NCBI GenBank assembly: GCA_003255025.1
Contig: QANY01008960.1
Span: 124,001-188,000, forward strand
DNA: 64,000 bases
From: Datisca glomerata
Lineage: Eukaryota > Streptophyta > Magnoliopsida > Cucurbitales > Datiscaceae
Direction of reading: 5' to 3'
Under the pieces are notes generated by a model. The model had not been told where the DNA came from and did not search any database. It worked only from the letters and a program-made list of their open reading frames with translations. Shown here piece after piece: positions 48,265 to 60,409 of this stretch. The translations under genes were made by a program, and so were the position numbers. Position 1 is the first letter of the stretch. The number at the start of each line of letters is the position of its first letter.

Positions 48265-48406
48265 GCATCAACAGTTAACACCGTTAGTGGGAACGACTGT
48301 AAAGCCATTCCTGTTCAAAGCATTTAGAATCCTCGGCATCAACAGTTAACACCGTCTGTGGGAATGAGTGTAAAGCCATTCTTGTTCAAAGCATTTGGAA
48401 CCCTTT
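48265..48406 (+). repeat. Tandem duplication of the gypsy primer-binding region
   Basis: A unit of 71 bp beginning GCATCAACAGTTAACACCG is present at 48265 and 48336. Copy 2 keeps CGTCTGTGGGAA, closer to the family consensus than copy 1. Confidence 0.8.
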
Positions 48407-48557
48407 TTTTTCAGCAAGGGGAGAATGGGCCTAATATTCTACGTTGACGAAGACCAGGATGAGAGGGAGGGTTCGCCCTTACCCCTGTCGCTTGCACCAA
48501 CATCTTTATACTTGGGACATCCAGATATTCTACTGTCACCGTTCTTTTGAACGAAAT

Positions 48558-49490
48558 TTAGGCTGACGACCCCAAGTTGGCTAACGCATCTGCTCTCGAA
48601 TTTTCTGCTCTGGGTATTTGTGTAATCTCGTAGTACTTGAATAGCTGAAGCATTTCTTTGGCATTCTGTAAGTACTGCGCCATTCGGTCGTCTTTCGCAT
48701 TGTATTTTCCTGCGATTTGGTTAACAACTAACATTGAATCGTAAAAATTTTTGACTCCAGTTGCCTTAAACTCGGTCATGAGCCGTAGTCCAGCCAGTAA
48801 CGCTTCGTATTCTGCTTCATTATTTGATGCTTGGAAACCAAATGACAAGGCTTGTTCGAAGCTTTCCCCATACGGGGTTTGCACCACCACTCCTGCTCTG
48901 GCTCCACGATAGTTAGATGCCCCGTCTACAAATAAAGTCCAAGCGGCTCCTTCTTTTCCCTTTATTGTCACATCATATTTTCCATGGTCATAAAGTAAAT
49001 TCCACAATGAAATCTGCCAAGACTTGGGATTTTATGGCGGTATGAAGGGCACACCGTATGTCATATGGCTCGAGCTCTATTGCCTATTCCACAAGTCTTC
49101 CTGCCACCTTAGGCGAGTATAGTACAATTTTTATTGGAAATTTTGTCACCACATTTATAATGTGCTCTTGAAAATAATGTTTGAGCTTTCTTGCAACAAC
49201 TACCGATGCGAGTATCAGTAGCTGCAAAACTCTTGCTCACAAAATAAACTGGCTTTTGACGCCCTTCTTCCATTCTGATGAGTGCTGCACTGATTGTGGT
49301 TTCTGACACTGCGAGGTAAAGAGAGAGATCTTCCCCTGGTAAGGGCTTCGACAATATTGGCGGTGAAGTTAAATACTCTTTTATTTTTTGTAAGGCATTT
49401 TCACACTATTTATCCCACTGTTGTCTAGAATTCATTTTCAGCTTGGCAAAGAATGGTCTGCATTTGTCTGTGGATCTGAGCATAAATATC
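48558..49490 (-). pseudogene. Gypsy RT C-terminus and RNase H domains, inverted in the element
   Basis: Minus strand from 49490: FFAKLKMNSRQQWDK, then SKPLPGEDLSLYLAVSET and PVYFVSKSFAATDTR (RT-linked RNase H, to 49109). A further RNase H domain follows at 49007-48558: WTLFVDGASNYRGARAGVVV, SNNEAEYEALLAGLRL, SRADALANL. This is the usual order in plant gypsy pol. A stop near 49410 and frame loss after 49180 show it is dead. Both surrounding LTR pieces point the other way. Confidence 0.85.
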
Positions 49491-50170
49491 GTAATAATGA
49501 TTAAACGACGGAGGAAGGATGCGGTGGTTGTAACCTCTGAGGCAACCAGGGTAGGGAGGGAAGGCATGTCATTCGCCGTTCAGGCCATAACAGTCTTTTG
49601 TGTGGAAATGGTCCTCCCCTGTGACTTAAAGGTTCACCGTCAGAGTCACACAATCGAGGGATCCTTGAGGAAGGCTATCCGAGGAAGGGCGAGGTGACGC
49701 CCTAACTGGGAGGAATTGTCACCCCTCGAACAAAGTGGCACCAAAGCAAAACCAGGCTCCCTTATATAAAGTTTTAGTTGGGGTAATCCCATGACAAAAA
49801 AGGAGGAGAACAAGGTCGTAGAGAGCGAACGAAGGCAAAGACCCCTAAAGGATCCTTTGAGAGGCTTCTTTGATATGCATTCTCCTACACAAAGCTTGAA
49901 GTATAAACATCCCCATCTATGAAAGGAAGAGGTATGTCTATTCTCCCCTAAAAAATAATACCAAAATATAAACTAATACAAACTTAGGCATAAAAGGCCC
50001 TTAGGTGGGGCAACCACCCCTTGATTCCTCGCCTTTAGGTTGTTTATTTGTGTTTTGCAGACAATAAGATGGCAAAGAACTCTATCTGAAGAAGAGATTA
50101 CTCGAGGATAATTGTTGAAGTTTTCAGCATCACTAATGATATTATTTTTTATGGTGATTGGGGAGAAAGT

Positions 50171-52337
50171 TGTTAGAATCCGCAGTGACGCGCGACGGAA
50201 GGTGTGGTTGTGTTTTAAAAAATTTATAAAATGACAAACGATTGCATCGTCGTAGATCCTAAATATGAAATTTTTTTAATTGAAAAAAACTTTTTTAGAT
50301 CGGATCCATTATATATTTATATATTAAATCAAAGACGTACGTGGATATTAAATACATCTCTTGTAGTCTAATCAAGCATCCTTGCAATACAACGATATTG
50401 CTATCCCACAAACGATAAACTTCGAGATCCATACCACGATCTTCCAAGCCAATCCTCAAACAGTACACTAGGACGTGTGTGAGCACTCAGAATATATCAA
50501 GAACAATTTTTCTTTCTCAAGATGTACTCAACACATGAGATCTAAAAATTTTCGAGAAGGATTAATTTGTGAGATAATATTCTGATCGAAAAATAATTAA
50601 AAGTTCTTCACAGAGTTTTTTGATTAACTTTTAATCTCAGAAAGTTTTACTCCTAATTTCAATTGTGTTCATAGCATACTGAAGCCAATAGAATATTATC
50701 AATATATATTTTAGATAATGACATATCAGATTTTTTTAGGGAGAAAATAATAAATTAAATATAAATGTGCAATTGAAGTAGGACACACTACAATTGTACA
50801 ACACTGCAGTGTTACATGGCACTACAGTGTGCCATGATGAGTCACAGTGTCTCACGGCACTATAGTCTCATGGCACCACTGTAGTGTCACGTGGCATTAC
50901 AGTAGTCCATGTCAATCACTGATTCAAAATCAATGATTAAGATATGATAGTCCAACATGTCACGTGGTAATTTCTATAAATTTATTATTTATTTTAATCA
51001 TATAAATATCTAGATATTAATTAATTCAAAATTAACTTGTCTGATCTCTCAATTAATGATCTTATCTATTAATTAACATATTAGATAAACCAAATCAAAT
51101 CTTTATCTCATTATAATTTAATATTATTTAATTTCATAAATCAAATATTCTGTCTCACATATCGATTTACACAAAATTAATCAATATTATTATTTAACGA
51201 TAATTTCTGAAAACTACATTAAATAATTCAATTAATTAATCATACATAATCATCTCATAATTATATGCTTTCCTAAGAAATATAATTTTTTTGCAAGTCA
51301 ATCATTTTCTTATGTTCTAAAATATGCATTCTAGACTGTGTAGTATAGAGGTGACTTAGAGACCATTAACTCATAATCCTAAGCTTCAATAAATCAGATT
51401 ATTAATTAATTTCTTTAATTAAATAATATGATTTATTAATTTCATTATTACTTCACTATAAATATAGAATTGCACTCTTAGAGATTACATAATCTATTTA
51501 CAGAGCTTTCTGTGTAGTCCATTGATATAATCATTTCATGTAGTTTTGTCCTCCAATTATTGTCTCGTAAATTAGATATGGTCAAAATTACCATTTTACC
51601 ATTCTAATTACCTTTTGATCTTTAAGTACCATTAATTTAGTAGTGAATGGTCAATTTATAATCGTATTATAAATTTGAACTCAATAATCATCCAGATCCA
51701 AAATTAACACTTAAGAGAACCAATATAAGATCCGTTAGGAAAGCTTGGATTTCAAATTTTGTAAGATCATGTTCCCAGCCATTCATGTCACTGAATCTCC
51801 AAAATAAAAGTGACTAGCCTGTTTTACAAACAAACATTAACGAGTGAATCAAAAGATCCAGTAGACATGCATATGAGTTTATGACTACTCATGATTCAGA
51901 CTGATCTACATATGATCATCAGTTTTGATGGGTATTAAATCTTTATAATAAACGATAAGTTAATAAAAATATTAATCTACATTGGGCATGTCTTATATAA
52001 TCTAATTGTATAAAATACATTCACTAAGATATTTATCCACATCAATGATCCAGATTTAGATCACATGCATTCATAATGTTTAGTGAAGCGTACTAGCAAC
52101 CATTCATTAAAAATTTCAGACTTTAATATGTTGCGAACTATTTTATTCATTATCTATATTCTTAATCCTCTCGTACTTATACAAGATCATAGTCTCATTA
52201 ATGAATATGAAATTGTCAGATATTTATATATAAATTATTCAATAATAATTCAAAACAACAATTATAAGAAAATTTAATTTCATTAATTTCATATTAAAAA
52301 TCTCTAAACACATGCTTTGAGGGCAATATGCCCAACA
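50171..52337 (-). repeat. Probable 2.17-kb 3' LTR
   Basis: Minus strand: purine tract GTGGGAGAC (complement of about 52338-52346), then TGTTGGGCATATTGCCC at 52337; the left edge TGTTAGAATCC at 50171 gives the end GATTCTAACA. A palindromic cluster of CACTACAGTG/TGGCAC motifs sits at 50790-50915. The part at 51260-51680 matches 36320-36720. Confidence 0.55.
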
Positions 52338-55300
52338 GTCTCCCACTTGTCCTAAAGTAAATGTCACATCACTCTCAACCACATATTGTGCACATGACCC
52401 TCAAATGACTTCGCAGGATGTGTCTTGGTAGAAGAATTAGCTAGGTTTTGATCTGACGCTATCTTTATAACAGTCGCATCCCCTCGATAAACAATCTCTC
52501 TTACAAGATGATATTTCCTCTCAATGTGCTTGCCCCTCTTGTGAATCATTGGTTCTTTGGAATTAACTAAAACCCCACTATTGTCACAGTACAAGATAAG
52601 TGACTTGTCCATATCTGGAACTACTTCCAAATCATTATAGAACTTTCTGAGACATACCGCTTCTTTCGAGCTTCACAAGCCGCTATATATTCGCCTTCCA
52701 TAGTGGAATCTGTAATACTAGATTGTTTAATATTTCTCTATACTACAAGTCTTCCACCTAGGATGAATACTAATACATACGTCGACTTTCGACTGTCCCT
52801 ATCCGATTGAAAATCAGAATCAGTATATCTAGTGAATAAACAAGCATATAATTTCTCACTCTTCAAGATACTTGAGAATGTGCTTTACTGCAATCCAATG
52901 TTCTAAATCAGGATTTGATTGATAATGATTGACAATTCCTACTGCATAATAGATGTCTGGTCTCGTACACAACATTGCATGCATGAGACTACTAATAGCT
53001 GAAGCATAATGAACCTTTCTCATCTTTTCTTCCTCCTGAGGTGTCGTAGGACACTGCTCTTGAAAAGGACAATTCCAAGTCTGGTTGGTAGTTGACCTTT
53101 CTTAGAATATTTCATAGAGAATCTCTCGACCATCTTATATATAAGATGTCTAAGAAAGTGCCAAGAGCTTGTTCTTTCTATCCCTTAAGATTTGGATGCC
53201 TAAAACATAGTTCGTCTCTCCCAAATCTTTCATTTGAAATTTCTCAGCTAACCACTTCTTTACTTTCGATAAAGTTTCTACATCATTCCCAATGGATATA
53301 ATATCGTCTACACAAAGAATTAAGAAAAACACAATCTTATCTTTGATATATTTATAAACATAATCTTCGTCAATATTTTGCTCGAAGCCATACAATTTAA
53401 TAATTTCATCAAAGGTAGGATTCTAAGATCTAGATGCTTGCTTCGATCCATAAATTGATTTAAGCAACTTGTATACTTTCTGATCTTGCCCTTTTTTCAC
53501 GAACACTTCTGGTTGCATCATATATAAGCTTTCTTCAAGAGAGCCATTCAAAAAAGTTGCATTGATATCCATTTACCATCATAGTCTAAACTAGCGGCTA
53601 TGGATAAAAATATGAGAATTAATTTTAGCATGGCAACGGAAGAGAATGTCTCTTCATAATTGATTCTTTCCCTTTATGTATAACCTTTGGTTACCAGCTG
53701 TTCCTTAAAAGTCTCTACTTTCCCATCTGCACTTATTTTCCTCTTGAATATCCATTTGCATCCATTGAGCCTGACATTTTCAGGTGGATCAACAAGTTCC
53801 CAAACAAAATTGGAATACATCGATTCCATTTCTTGGTTCATGGTATCTTGTCATTTCTCATTTTCAGGATCTTCCATCGCATCTTTAAAGGTTAATGGAT
53901 CGTTCTTATCAGTGTTAGATACTAGGACACGTGCCTCTAGTTCATAGCGAATATGTTGTCTTATAACCCTCCCACTACAACGTTGCACCGGGATTTCCTG
54001 AACATGAACAGTGGTTCTGTGATTTGTTGTTTATCAGTTAATGATAAAGGTGGTTTGATCTCATCGGATGCTAATTCTTCGAGAACTGCTTTGCTCCGAG
54101 CTTTGTAGTTTTCCATACAGTCGTGTTCAAGTAAAGTGACATTTGTCGATACAAACACTTTTTTATCTTTGTAACTATAAAAGTACCAATATCTTATTTC
54201 TGGAGTATAGTCAACAAATATACACACTTTAGACCTTGAGCCTAACTTTTCAATCTTGAGTCTAAGAATGTGAGCTAGACATTGCCATATACGAAAATGA
54301 CGCAAGCTAGGTTTGGAGCTATTCCATAACTCTAAAGGTATCTTGCTTACAGACTTAGAAGGCACTACATTCAAAATGTAGGTTGCCGTTTGAAGTGCAT
54401 ATCCCCAAAATGTGAGTGGTTGTGATGAGTAGCTTAATATCGACCTAACCAAATCTAATAAGGTTTGGTTTCTCCTTTCTAAAACACCATTTTATTGTGG
54501 TGTTCTAGGTGTTGTGAGTTGGGATATAATGAAATACTTCAGCATGTAATCCTTAAATTCTAAAACAAGTATTCACCACCTCGATCTAATCAACGTGTTT
54601 TCAATGATTTACCTAATTATTTTTAGCTTCAGCTTTGAAGTCCTTAAACTTTTGAAAAGTTTAAGACTTTCTATGTATTAGGTAAGTATAACCATATTTA
54701 AAGTAATCGTCAATAAAACTGACAAAATACTTATACTCACCTCTAACTTGTACATTGATTGGTCTACAAATATAATTATGTACTAGCTCAAGTGGTTCCT
54801 TGACTCTTTGACCCTTTCCTGTGAAATGTCTCTTTGTCATTTTTCCCTCTAGACAAGATTCACAAACAATAGGAGTCCCAACTTTTAGTTCTCTCAAAGT
54901 ATCATGCTTTGTTAACCTGTTTGATTTATCTATATTAATATGTCTCAACCTAAGATGTCATAGATACATGCCATCATCATTATGAGGAACTCTTTATCGT
55001 TTATTACTTTTAAGATTTGCTACTTTGAACAATTCATAATTATTTAACGCATATTCAGTTTGTTTAAGCATATACAGTCTATTCAAAACTTTAGCATGAC
55101 AAATATTGAATCCATTATTTGAAATAATAAACTGATTATTAATAAAAGAAACTTCAAAAATTTGTTCATGCAATAACGAAAGAGAAATCTCATCAATTAT
55201 CATTTGTCCTGTTGCTGATAGACTGTCAACAATGCTCTTCATCTTTAGCATATAGTCATTGATGCTAATAGAGCCTTTTTCACACTTTGTAGCTTAAAAC

Positions 55301-56045
55301 GAAGTTGCACGGTTTGAGCCTTTAATTGAGAAGTAAGCAGTCGCTCCAATGCTCTCCAAACCTCATGGGAGCTAAGATAATTAACTACATGTCCAAACAT
55401 GCTTTCAGTGATGGATGAGAGAAGCCAGCTCATAAGATGTTGGAATGTTCTCTCCTAGTGGATGAAATCTGGATTTAAAATATATGGTGCTTCTGTAATG
55501 GGAGCGAAGGCATTTTGTTGGTCAGTAAATTTTGTGTTGGCTAAGGGATTCTTAATGAACTCATTTTGCATTGGTAATGAATCGAGTAAGTAAGCCTCAA
55601 GGTCATATGCTCGTACTATGGAAATGATTTGTCATTTCTAAAATATATAATTGTTTCTATCAAGCCTTATAGATATGGTCACCATGTTGTTAGGTAGGAT
55701 AGTGCGTAGAGAGGGAAGAGAATCGACTGCAAAGGGATTTGTGAGGGTGATGGGTATAGTATTTGGTGCAATAGGATTTACATTGATGTGAGTGGGTAGG
55801 GTAGGTAGATTTGCAGTGTTGCTTGTGACATGGATGTTTTGAGTAGGGTAATTTGCAGCTGGAATGGCTGAAGATGTAGAGGAAGAACAAAAATTGCAGA
55901 TGGGAGTAAGGCTCTGATACCAAGTTAAACAATATAAACAAGTGTGGAGAAAGTGTTTTTTCTGTATTGGTTTCAATGATGAATGATAAGTAATGACTTT
56001 ACAATTGAAGAATGTATATATAAGGAAAGAATAAAATCAGTTACA
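50171..56045 (-). mobile_element. Minus-strand copia elements, chimeric and degenerate
   Basis: Right to left: a short LTR (about 55925-56045), primer site TGGTATCAGAGC (complement of 55911-55922), and gag of one copia type (55976-55200; WRALERLLTSQLKAQTVQLRFKLQ). Gag jumps at about 55175 into pre-integrase/integrase of a Tork-like type (CESCLEGKMTKRHFTGKGQR at about 54850). Further left come integrase (54452-53961), RT (about 53900-53150; FFLILCVDDIISIGNDVE) and RNase H (about 52880-52364; HIERKYHLVREIV). Last is a 2.17-kb LTR. Numerous stops and shifts. The two ends carry unlike LTRs, so this is not one intact insertion. Confidence 0.8.
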
Positions 56046-56048
56046 AAA

Positions 56049-56755
56049 ATTAGGGGTGTTCGAAACCAAATCAAATCTATCGAATCGAACAAAAAAATGA
56101 TCGTTTCGGTCGGTTCTTTATATATACTCGGTTCAATTTTTTTTATATATAATTTCATATAAAATGAAACCGAACTAAACCAAAACAAATTTTTGATTTT
56201 ATGTTATTTTGTTTCAATAATATCATTTAAAAAATATTTAAAAATTATTTTTAATTAATAATACCGAGCCGAAGAATCAAACAACAAACCGAACCGTGAG
56301 TTTCGGTTCTTTATATGTGCTCGGTTCGGTTTTATTTTTTTATATATAATTTCATATAAAATCGAACCGAGCCGAACCGTGAGTTTCGGTCCTTTATATG
56401 TGCTCGGTTCGGTTTTATTTTTTTTTGTATAATTTCATATAAAATCCGTTACAAAAACTAGGTGGGTTCAAAATCAAATCGACCGACCGAACTGAACCGA
56501 AAATGACTGGTTCGGTCGGTTCTTTATACGTGCTCGGTTCGGTTTTATTGTTTATATGTAATTTCATATAAAATCGACCCGAACCAAACCGAAACAAATT
56601 TTTGATTTTATGTTATTTTTTTTCAATAATATCATTTAAAAATTATTTTTAATTAATAATACCGAACCGAAAAACTAAATCGAAACTCATGATTCGGTTC
56701 GATTTAGTTTTTCATCAAAAAATCTACCGAACCAAATCGTGGACACCCAACTATG
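56049..56755. repeat. MITE-like block with tandem CTCGGTTCGGTTTTAT units
   Basis: The block opens TTAGGGGTGTTCG and closes GTGGACACCCAACTA, an imperfect inverted terminal pair. In between, a unit with GGTTCTTTATATGTGCTCGG and ATAATTTCATATAAAATC recurs at about 56105, 56290, 56385 and 56510. Related to the block at 17600. Termini suggest a hAT-type miniature element. Confidence 0.6.
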
Positions 56756-56924
56756 CAAAAGAACGTGAGAGAGAATGTTTTCATGTTGACAATCACGAGC
56801 TGCCATAATGGGAGAATCTGTTATAGAAGCTTGTGGTAGAATTTCTAACCGATTCCTTGATGCCATGAGAATCAATGAGCGGGAGAGAAGAAGCTGAAGT
56901 GGCATATCCATTATGTTCAATAGT

Positions 56925-56987
56925 ATATGCATTGACATTCATGCTGTAACTAGAAATTGCTCTCGCCAATTTTTCATGTGTGGACGA
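56925..56987 (+). pseudogene. 63-bp relic of a T2 RNase third exon
   Basis: The segment encodes ICIDIHAVTRNCSRQFFMCG and aligns without gaps to 45262-45324 in exon 3 of the RNase gene (57 of 63 bases identical by eye). It covers the CICID and NCSRQF.MCG cysteine block. Similarity stops abruptly on both sides, and no other exon was found near it. Confidence 0.82.
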
Positions 56988-56999
56988 ACGTTTCACATA

Positions 57000-58180
57000 A
57001 TATCTACTTAATGTTTGAAATTTAAATATTAAGTAGATATTAGTGTCAACTGCTGAAGCCTGAAAAATTAGTGATCTACGCCGTTCGTTTTGATATGAAC
57101 TATTTGACCGCGGAAGATCGATAAAATAATTTTTTTTTTCCTAATTTTGTTTCTTTTTAAATTTTGTGGATCGACCCAATAATTGGATAAAACAATGAAA
57201 CATCATGGCCAAATTTGAAACTAGAAAATACGGCAAAGATTTTACCGAAATTTGTTCGGTCGAGTGCATTGCTGTTTGCAGAAAGACCAAAAGGTCGTTC
57301 TTTCTAGTTTCTACCTGCGCGGCGGGAAGCTGTGCACGATAAACAATATCTGAATTCTGAGCTACCAAAATCCAAATCCACACAATCAAATCCAACAGCA
57401 AAGGTGGATCTTTCTAATCAAAAGGGATCTTTACGATATAAGGGTACATAACAAATGGAAGAAAGCAGCGAAGCTTGATCTCTCACTCCCTGATACTCAA
57501 CAGATTCGAGCTAATCTGGAGGTAAGTTGTAGTTTCAATCTCACGGCGAAGATATGATCTGGGTTTCTATATTTCAGTGATTAATGCTTTACATTTACAA
57601 ATTTGATTATAGTGATGTGAACTTTGTGGTTTGTAACTTTGGTTAAGTATGACTGTAGCTTTCTATCTTTAATGGTCTTGTTTGGGTTGCCAGTTGGTGA
57701 AGTCCCTTTGTTTTCTTTGCCAATTCTACTTTTTACGTGCATGTTTTTTCTCGTTGGTCAGTGCTTGAACTTCGAGAATTAAAATTACAGAGTTGAGACC
57801 ATAATTTCTCTTTCAGTCACCTACTAAAAGTTGCAAATGACCGAAATGAAAGAAACAGAGATACAAAGTATTTTGATGAGATCCATGAGAACTGTAAGCC
57901 TTGCATTGCTGTTAGGACCTCTTTGGTAAAGGATGCTGTTATGGCCTCTTTGGTAAAGGATTACTATCCAGATTTTTTTAATCTAAAAAGTTCCAGATCT
58001 GGAATTTCTGCTCCTTCATTGTTGATCCTTTCTCAGAAGAGCTATGGAAATATGTTCGTGAAAGTAGAAAAATCTTCCACATTCCTTCACACGTCTGGAT
58101 AGTCTTGGTTTTAATGTCCTTTGGAAGCACTAGAATCCCTATTTGAGCATTCCCACGTGTCTCTTTCACAAGATTATGAG
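57000..58180 (+). other. Promoter and 5' UTR region of the SLO2-like gene
   Basis: No other gene seen. A strong donor GGAG|GTAAGT at 57521-57527 in a purine/pyrimidine-mixed stretch after 57420 suggests a 5' UTR exon with an intron that ends before 58181; this is inferred. A partly repeated phrase (CCTCTTTGGTAAAGGAT at 57918 and 57947) lies in that intron. Confidence 0.4.
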
Positions 58181-60304
58181 ATGGCTAGGCATGCTTTGGT
58201 CAAATGTATCGTGGGTGACCTCTCTTTCCGTGATTCATCTCCCTTTGCTAATCTCCTGGATGCTTGCATCTCCTCAAAGTCTGTGTCTGACTTACGCCGC
58301 ATACACGCCCGTATCATCAAAACCCGATTCTCATCCGAGATTTTTCTTCAGAATAGGCTGATAGATGTATATGGGAAATGTGGGTATTTGAAAGATGCAC
58401 GCAAGATGTTCGACACAATGCTTGATAAAAACATTTTCTCTTGGAACGCAATCATATGTGCACTAACAAAATCTGGCGTTTTGGATGAAACTGTCCAGAT
58501 CTTTGAAGCAATGCCAGAGCCAGACGAGTGCACGTGGAATTCAATGGTATCTGGTTTCGCGCAACATGGTCACTTTGATGAAGCTTTAGAATATTTTGTG
58601 CAAATGCGCAAAAATGATTTTGTGCATAACGAATATTCATTTGGTAGTGCTCTCAGTGCTTGTGCAGGGTTAAAAGATTTGAAAATGGGTTCTCAAATTC
58701 ATACTTTGATACTGAGATCATGCCACTCATCAGATGTATTTATGGGATCTGCTCTTATTGACATGTACTCTAAATGTGGGAATGCAGCCTTTGCTCAAAG
58801 AGTTTTTGAAGAAATGAATGTGCGGAATACAGTTACATGGAATAGCTTGATTACGTGTTACGAGCAAAATGGTCCAGCAAATGTAGCTTTACATGTTTTC
58901 ATTGAGATGATGGATTGTGGGCTTAAACCAGATGAACTCACACTAGCTAGTGTGGTCAGTGCATGTGCAAGCTTGTCAGCAATAAACGAAGGTGTGCAAA
59001 TTCATGCACGAGTTTTGAAGTTTGATAAATTGAGGGATGATCTTATCCTAGGGAATGCATTGGTGGATATGTATGCTAAATGTGGTCAAATTAATCAAGC
59101 TAGATCTGTCTTTGATAGGATGCCGATCAAGAATGTGGTGTCTGAAACCTCCATGGTAAGTGGGTATGCAAAGGCAGCGAGCATCAAATCTGCTAGAATA
59201 ATGTTTTCAAAGATGATGGAAAGGAATGCGGTTTCATGGAATGCACTAATCGCAGGGTACACACAAAACGGAGAGAATGAAGAGGCATTAACACTCTTCC
59301 GACTCCTAAAGAGGGAGTCTGTTTGGCCGACCCACTATACCTTTGGCAATCTACTCAATGCTTGTGCAAATCTTGCTGATCTGCGTATTGGCAGGCAGGC
59401 TCATTCTCATGTTTTAAAGCATGGATATTGGTTCACATCTGGAGAAGAGTCTGATATTTTTGTGGGCAATTCTCTGATAGATATGTACATGAAATGTGGA
59501 TCGGTTGAAGAAGGGTGCCGGGTGTTTGAAAATATGGTGGAAGTGGATTGCGTCTCGTGGAATGCTATGATAGTAGGGTATGCACAGAACGGTTATGGCC
59601 TTGAGGCTATTGGAACTTTTAAGAAAATGTTAATATCAGGAGAAGAACCGGATCATGTAACCATGATTGGAGTTTTATCTGCGTGTTGCCATGCTGGGTT
59701 ACTTGAAGAGGGTCGTCATTATTTTAATTCAATGAATGTGCAATACAGTTTGGTGCCAATGAAAGATCATTACACGTGTATGGTTGATTTACTTGGTCGG
59801 GCCGGTTGCCTTGAAGAAGCGAAAAATCTAATAGACGAAATGCCTATGCAGCCAGATGCTGTTGTGTGGGCATCTTTGCTTGCTGCTTGTAAATTGTACT
59901 GCAATATTACATTGGGGAAGTATGTAGCGGAAAGATTGTTAGAGATTGATCCTGGAAATTCGGGACCTTATGTTCTTCTGTCAAACATGTATGCAGAGAT
60001 GGGGAGATGGGGTGATGTTGTGAGGACAAGACGGCTAATGAGGCAACGAGGAGTCGTCAAGCAGCCTGGGTGTAGTTGGATAGAAATAGGTGGTCATGTA
60101 CACGTCTTTATGGTGAAAGATAAAACACATCAGCAGAAGAAAGAAATTTACTTTCTTTTGAAATTACTTCTACTACAGATGAAACGAGCAGGATACTATC
60201 CGGATTCTGGCGATGGGGACCATGAAGTTTCCGAAGAAGAGAGTGAACAAGAATTAACTTCACATTACCAAATGGAGACTCTAGATTCTGTTACTGCTAA
60301 CTGA
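58181..60304 (+). CDS. SLO2: Mitochondrial RNA-editing PPR protein, SLO2 orthologue
   Basis: Intronless PLS-class frame; from the Met at 58181 it gives 707 residues. The same frame has an upstream Met at 58121, but MARHALVKCIVGDLSF then DSSPFANLLDAC lines up with the start of Arabidopsis SLO2 (At2g13600, from memory), so I chose 58181. Strong matches run throughout, such as TWNSMVSGFAQH, NEYSFGSALSACAGL, PIKNVVSETSMVSGYAKAAS and WNALIAGYTQNGENEEAL. The C-terminus has E/E+ motifs (KQPGCSWIEIGGHVHVFMVK, GYYPDSGD) and no DYW domain, as in SLO2. SLO2 is needed for C-to-U editing at several mitochondrial sites, so a separate deaminase partner is expected. Lower-confidence points: the start and the 5' UTR intron. 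Confidence 0.9.
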   Translation: MARHALVKCIVGDLSFRDSSPFANLLDACISSKSVSDLRRIHARIIKTRFSSEIFLQNRLIDVYGKCGYLKDARKMFDTMLDKNIFSWNAIICALTKSGVLDETVQIFEAMPEPDECTWNSMVSGFAQHGHFDEALEYFVQMRKNDFVHNEYSFGSALSACAGLKDLKMGSQIHTLILRSCHSSDVFMGSALIDMYSKCGNAAFAQRVFEEMNVRNTVTWNSLITCYEQNGPANVALHVFIEMMDCGLKPDELTLASVVSACASLSAINEGVQIHARVLKFDKLRDDLILGNALVDMYAKCGQINQARSVFDRMPIKNVVSETSMVSGYAKAASIKSARIMFSKMMERNAVSWNALIAGYTQNGENEEALTLFRLLKRESVWPTHYTFGNLLNACANLADLRIGRQAHSHVLKHGYWFTSGEESDIFVGNSLIDMYMKCGSVEEGCRVFENMVEVDCVSWNAMIVGYAQNGYGLEAIGTFKKMLISGEEPDHVTMIGVLSACCHAGLLEEGRHYFNSMNVQYSLVPMKDHYTCMVDLLGRAGCLEEAKNLIDEMPMQPDAVVWASLLAACKLYCNITLGKYVAERLLEIDPGNSGPYVLLSNMYAEMGRWGDVVRTRRLMRQRGVVKQPGCSWIEIGGHVHVFMVKDKTHQQKKEIYFLLKLLLLQMKRAGYYPDSGDGDHEVSEEESEQELTSHYQMETLDSVTAN

Positions 60305-60409
60305 TTTTCCCCGAAACATAAGTGAGTTTGAGCAATTTGCATCTCTTCAGCAGTAGAAGGCCTTTTAGAGTTGATCAATTGGTGGCAATGAAAGATATGA
60401 TCATTATAC

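Larger units (their letters stand above)
47616..50134 (+). mobile_element. Gypsy-type LTR element remnant
   Basis: A probable LTR spans 47616-48273 (TGTTATGGG ... TCAACA). It is followed by GTTAACACCGTTAGTGGGAA, a decayed form of the TGGCGCCGTCTGTGGGAA primer region seen in plant gypsy elements. The last 280 bp of this LTR recur in the same orientation at 49855-50134 (GAGAGGCTTCTT ... AGTTTTCAGCATCA). Between them lies a pol fragment on the opposite strand. No plus-strand gag or pol was found. Confidence 0.65.

Noticed and set aside
50790..50915. Palindromic operator-like cluster (TGGCACTACAGTG motifs)
   Set aside because: It lies inside the probable 2.17-kb copia LTR, and nothing points to a host regulatory site.
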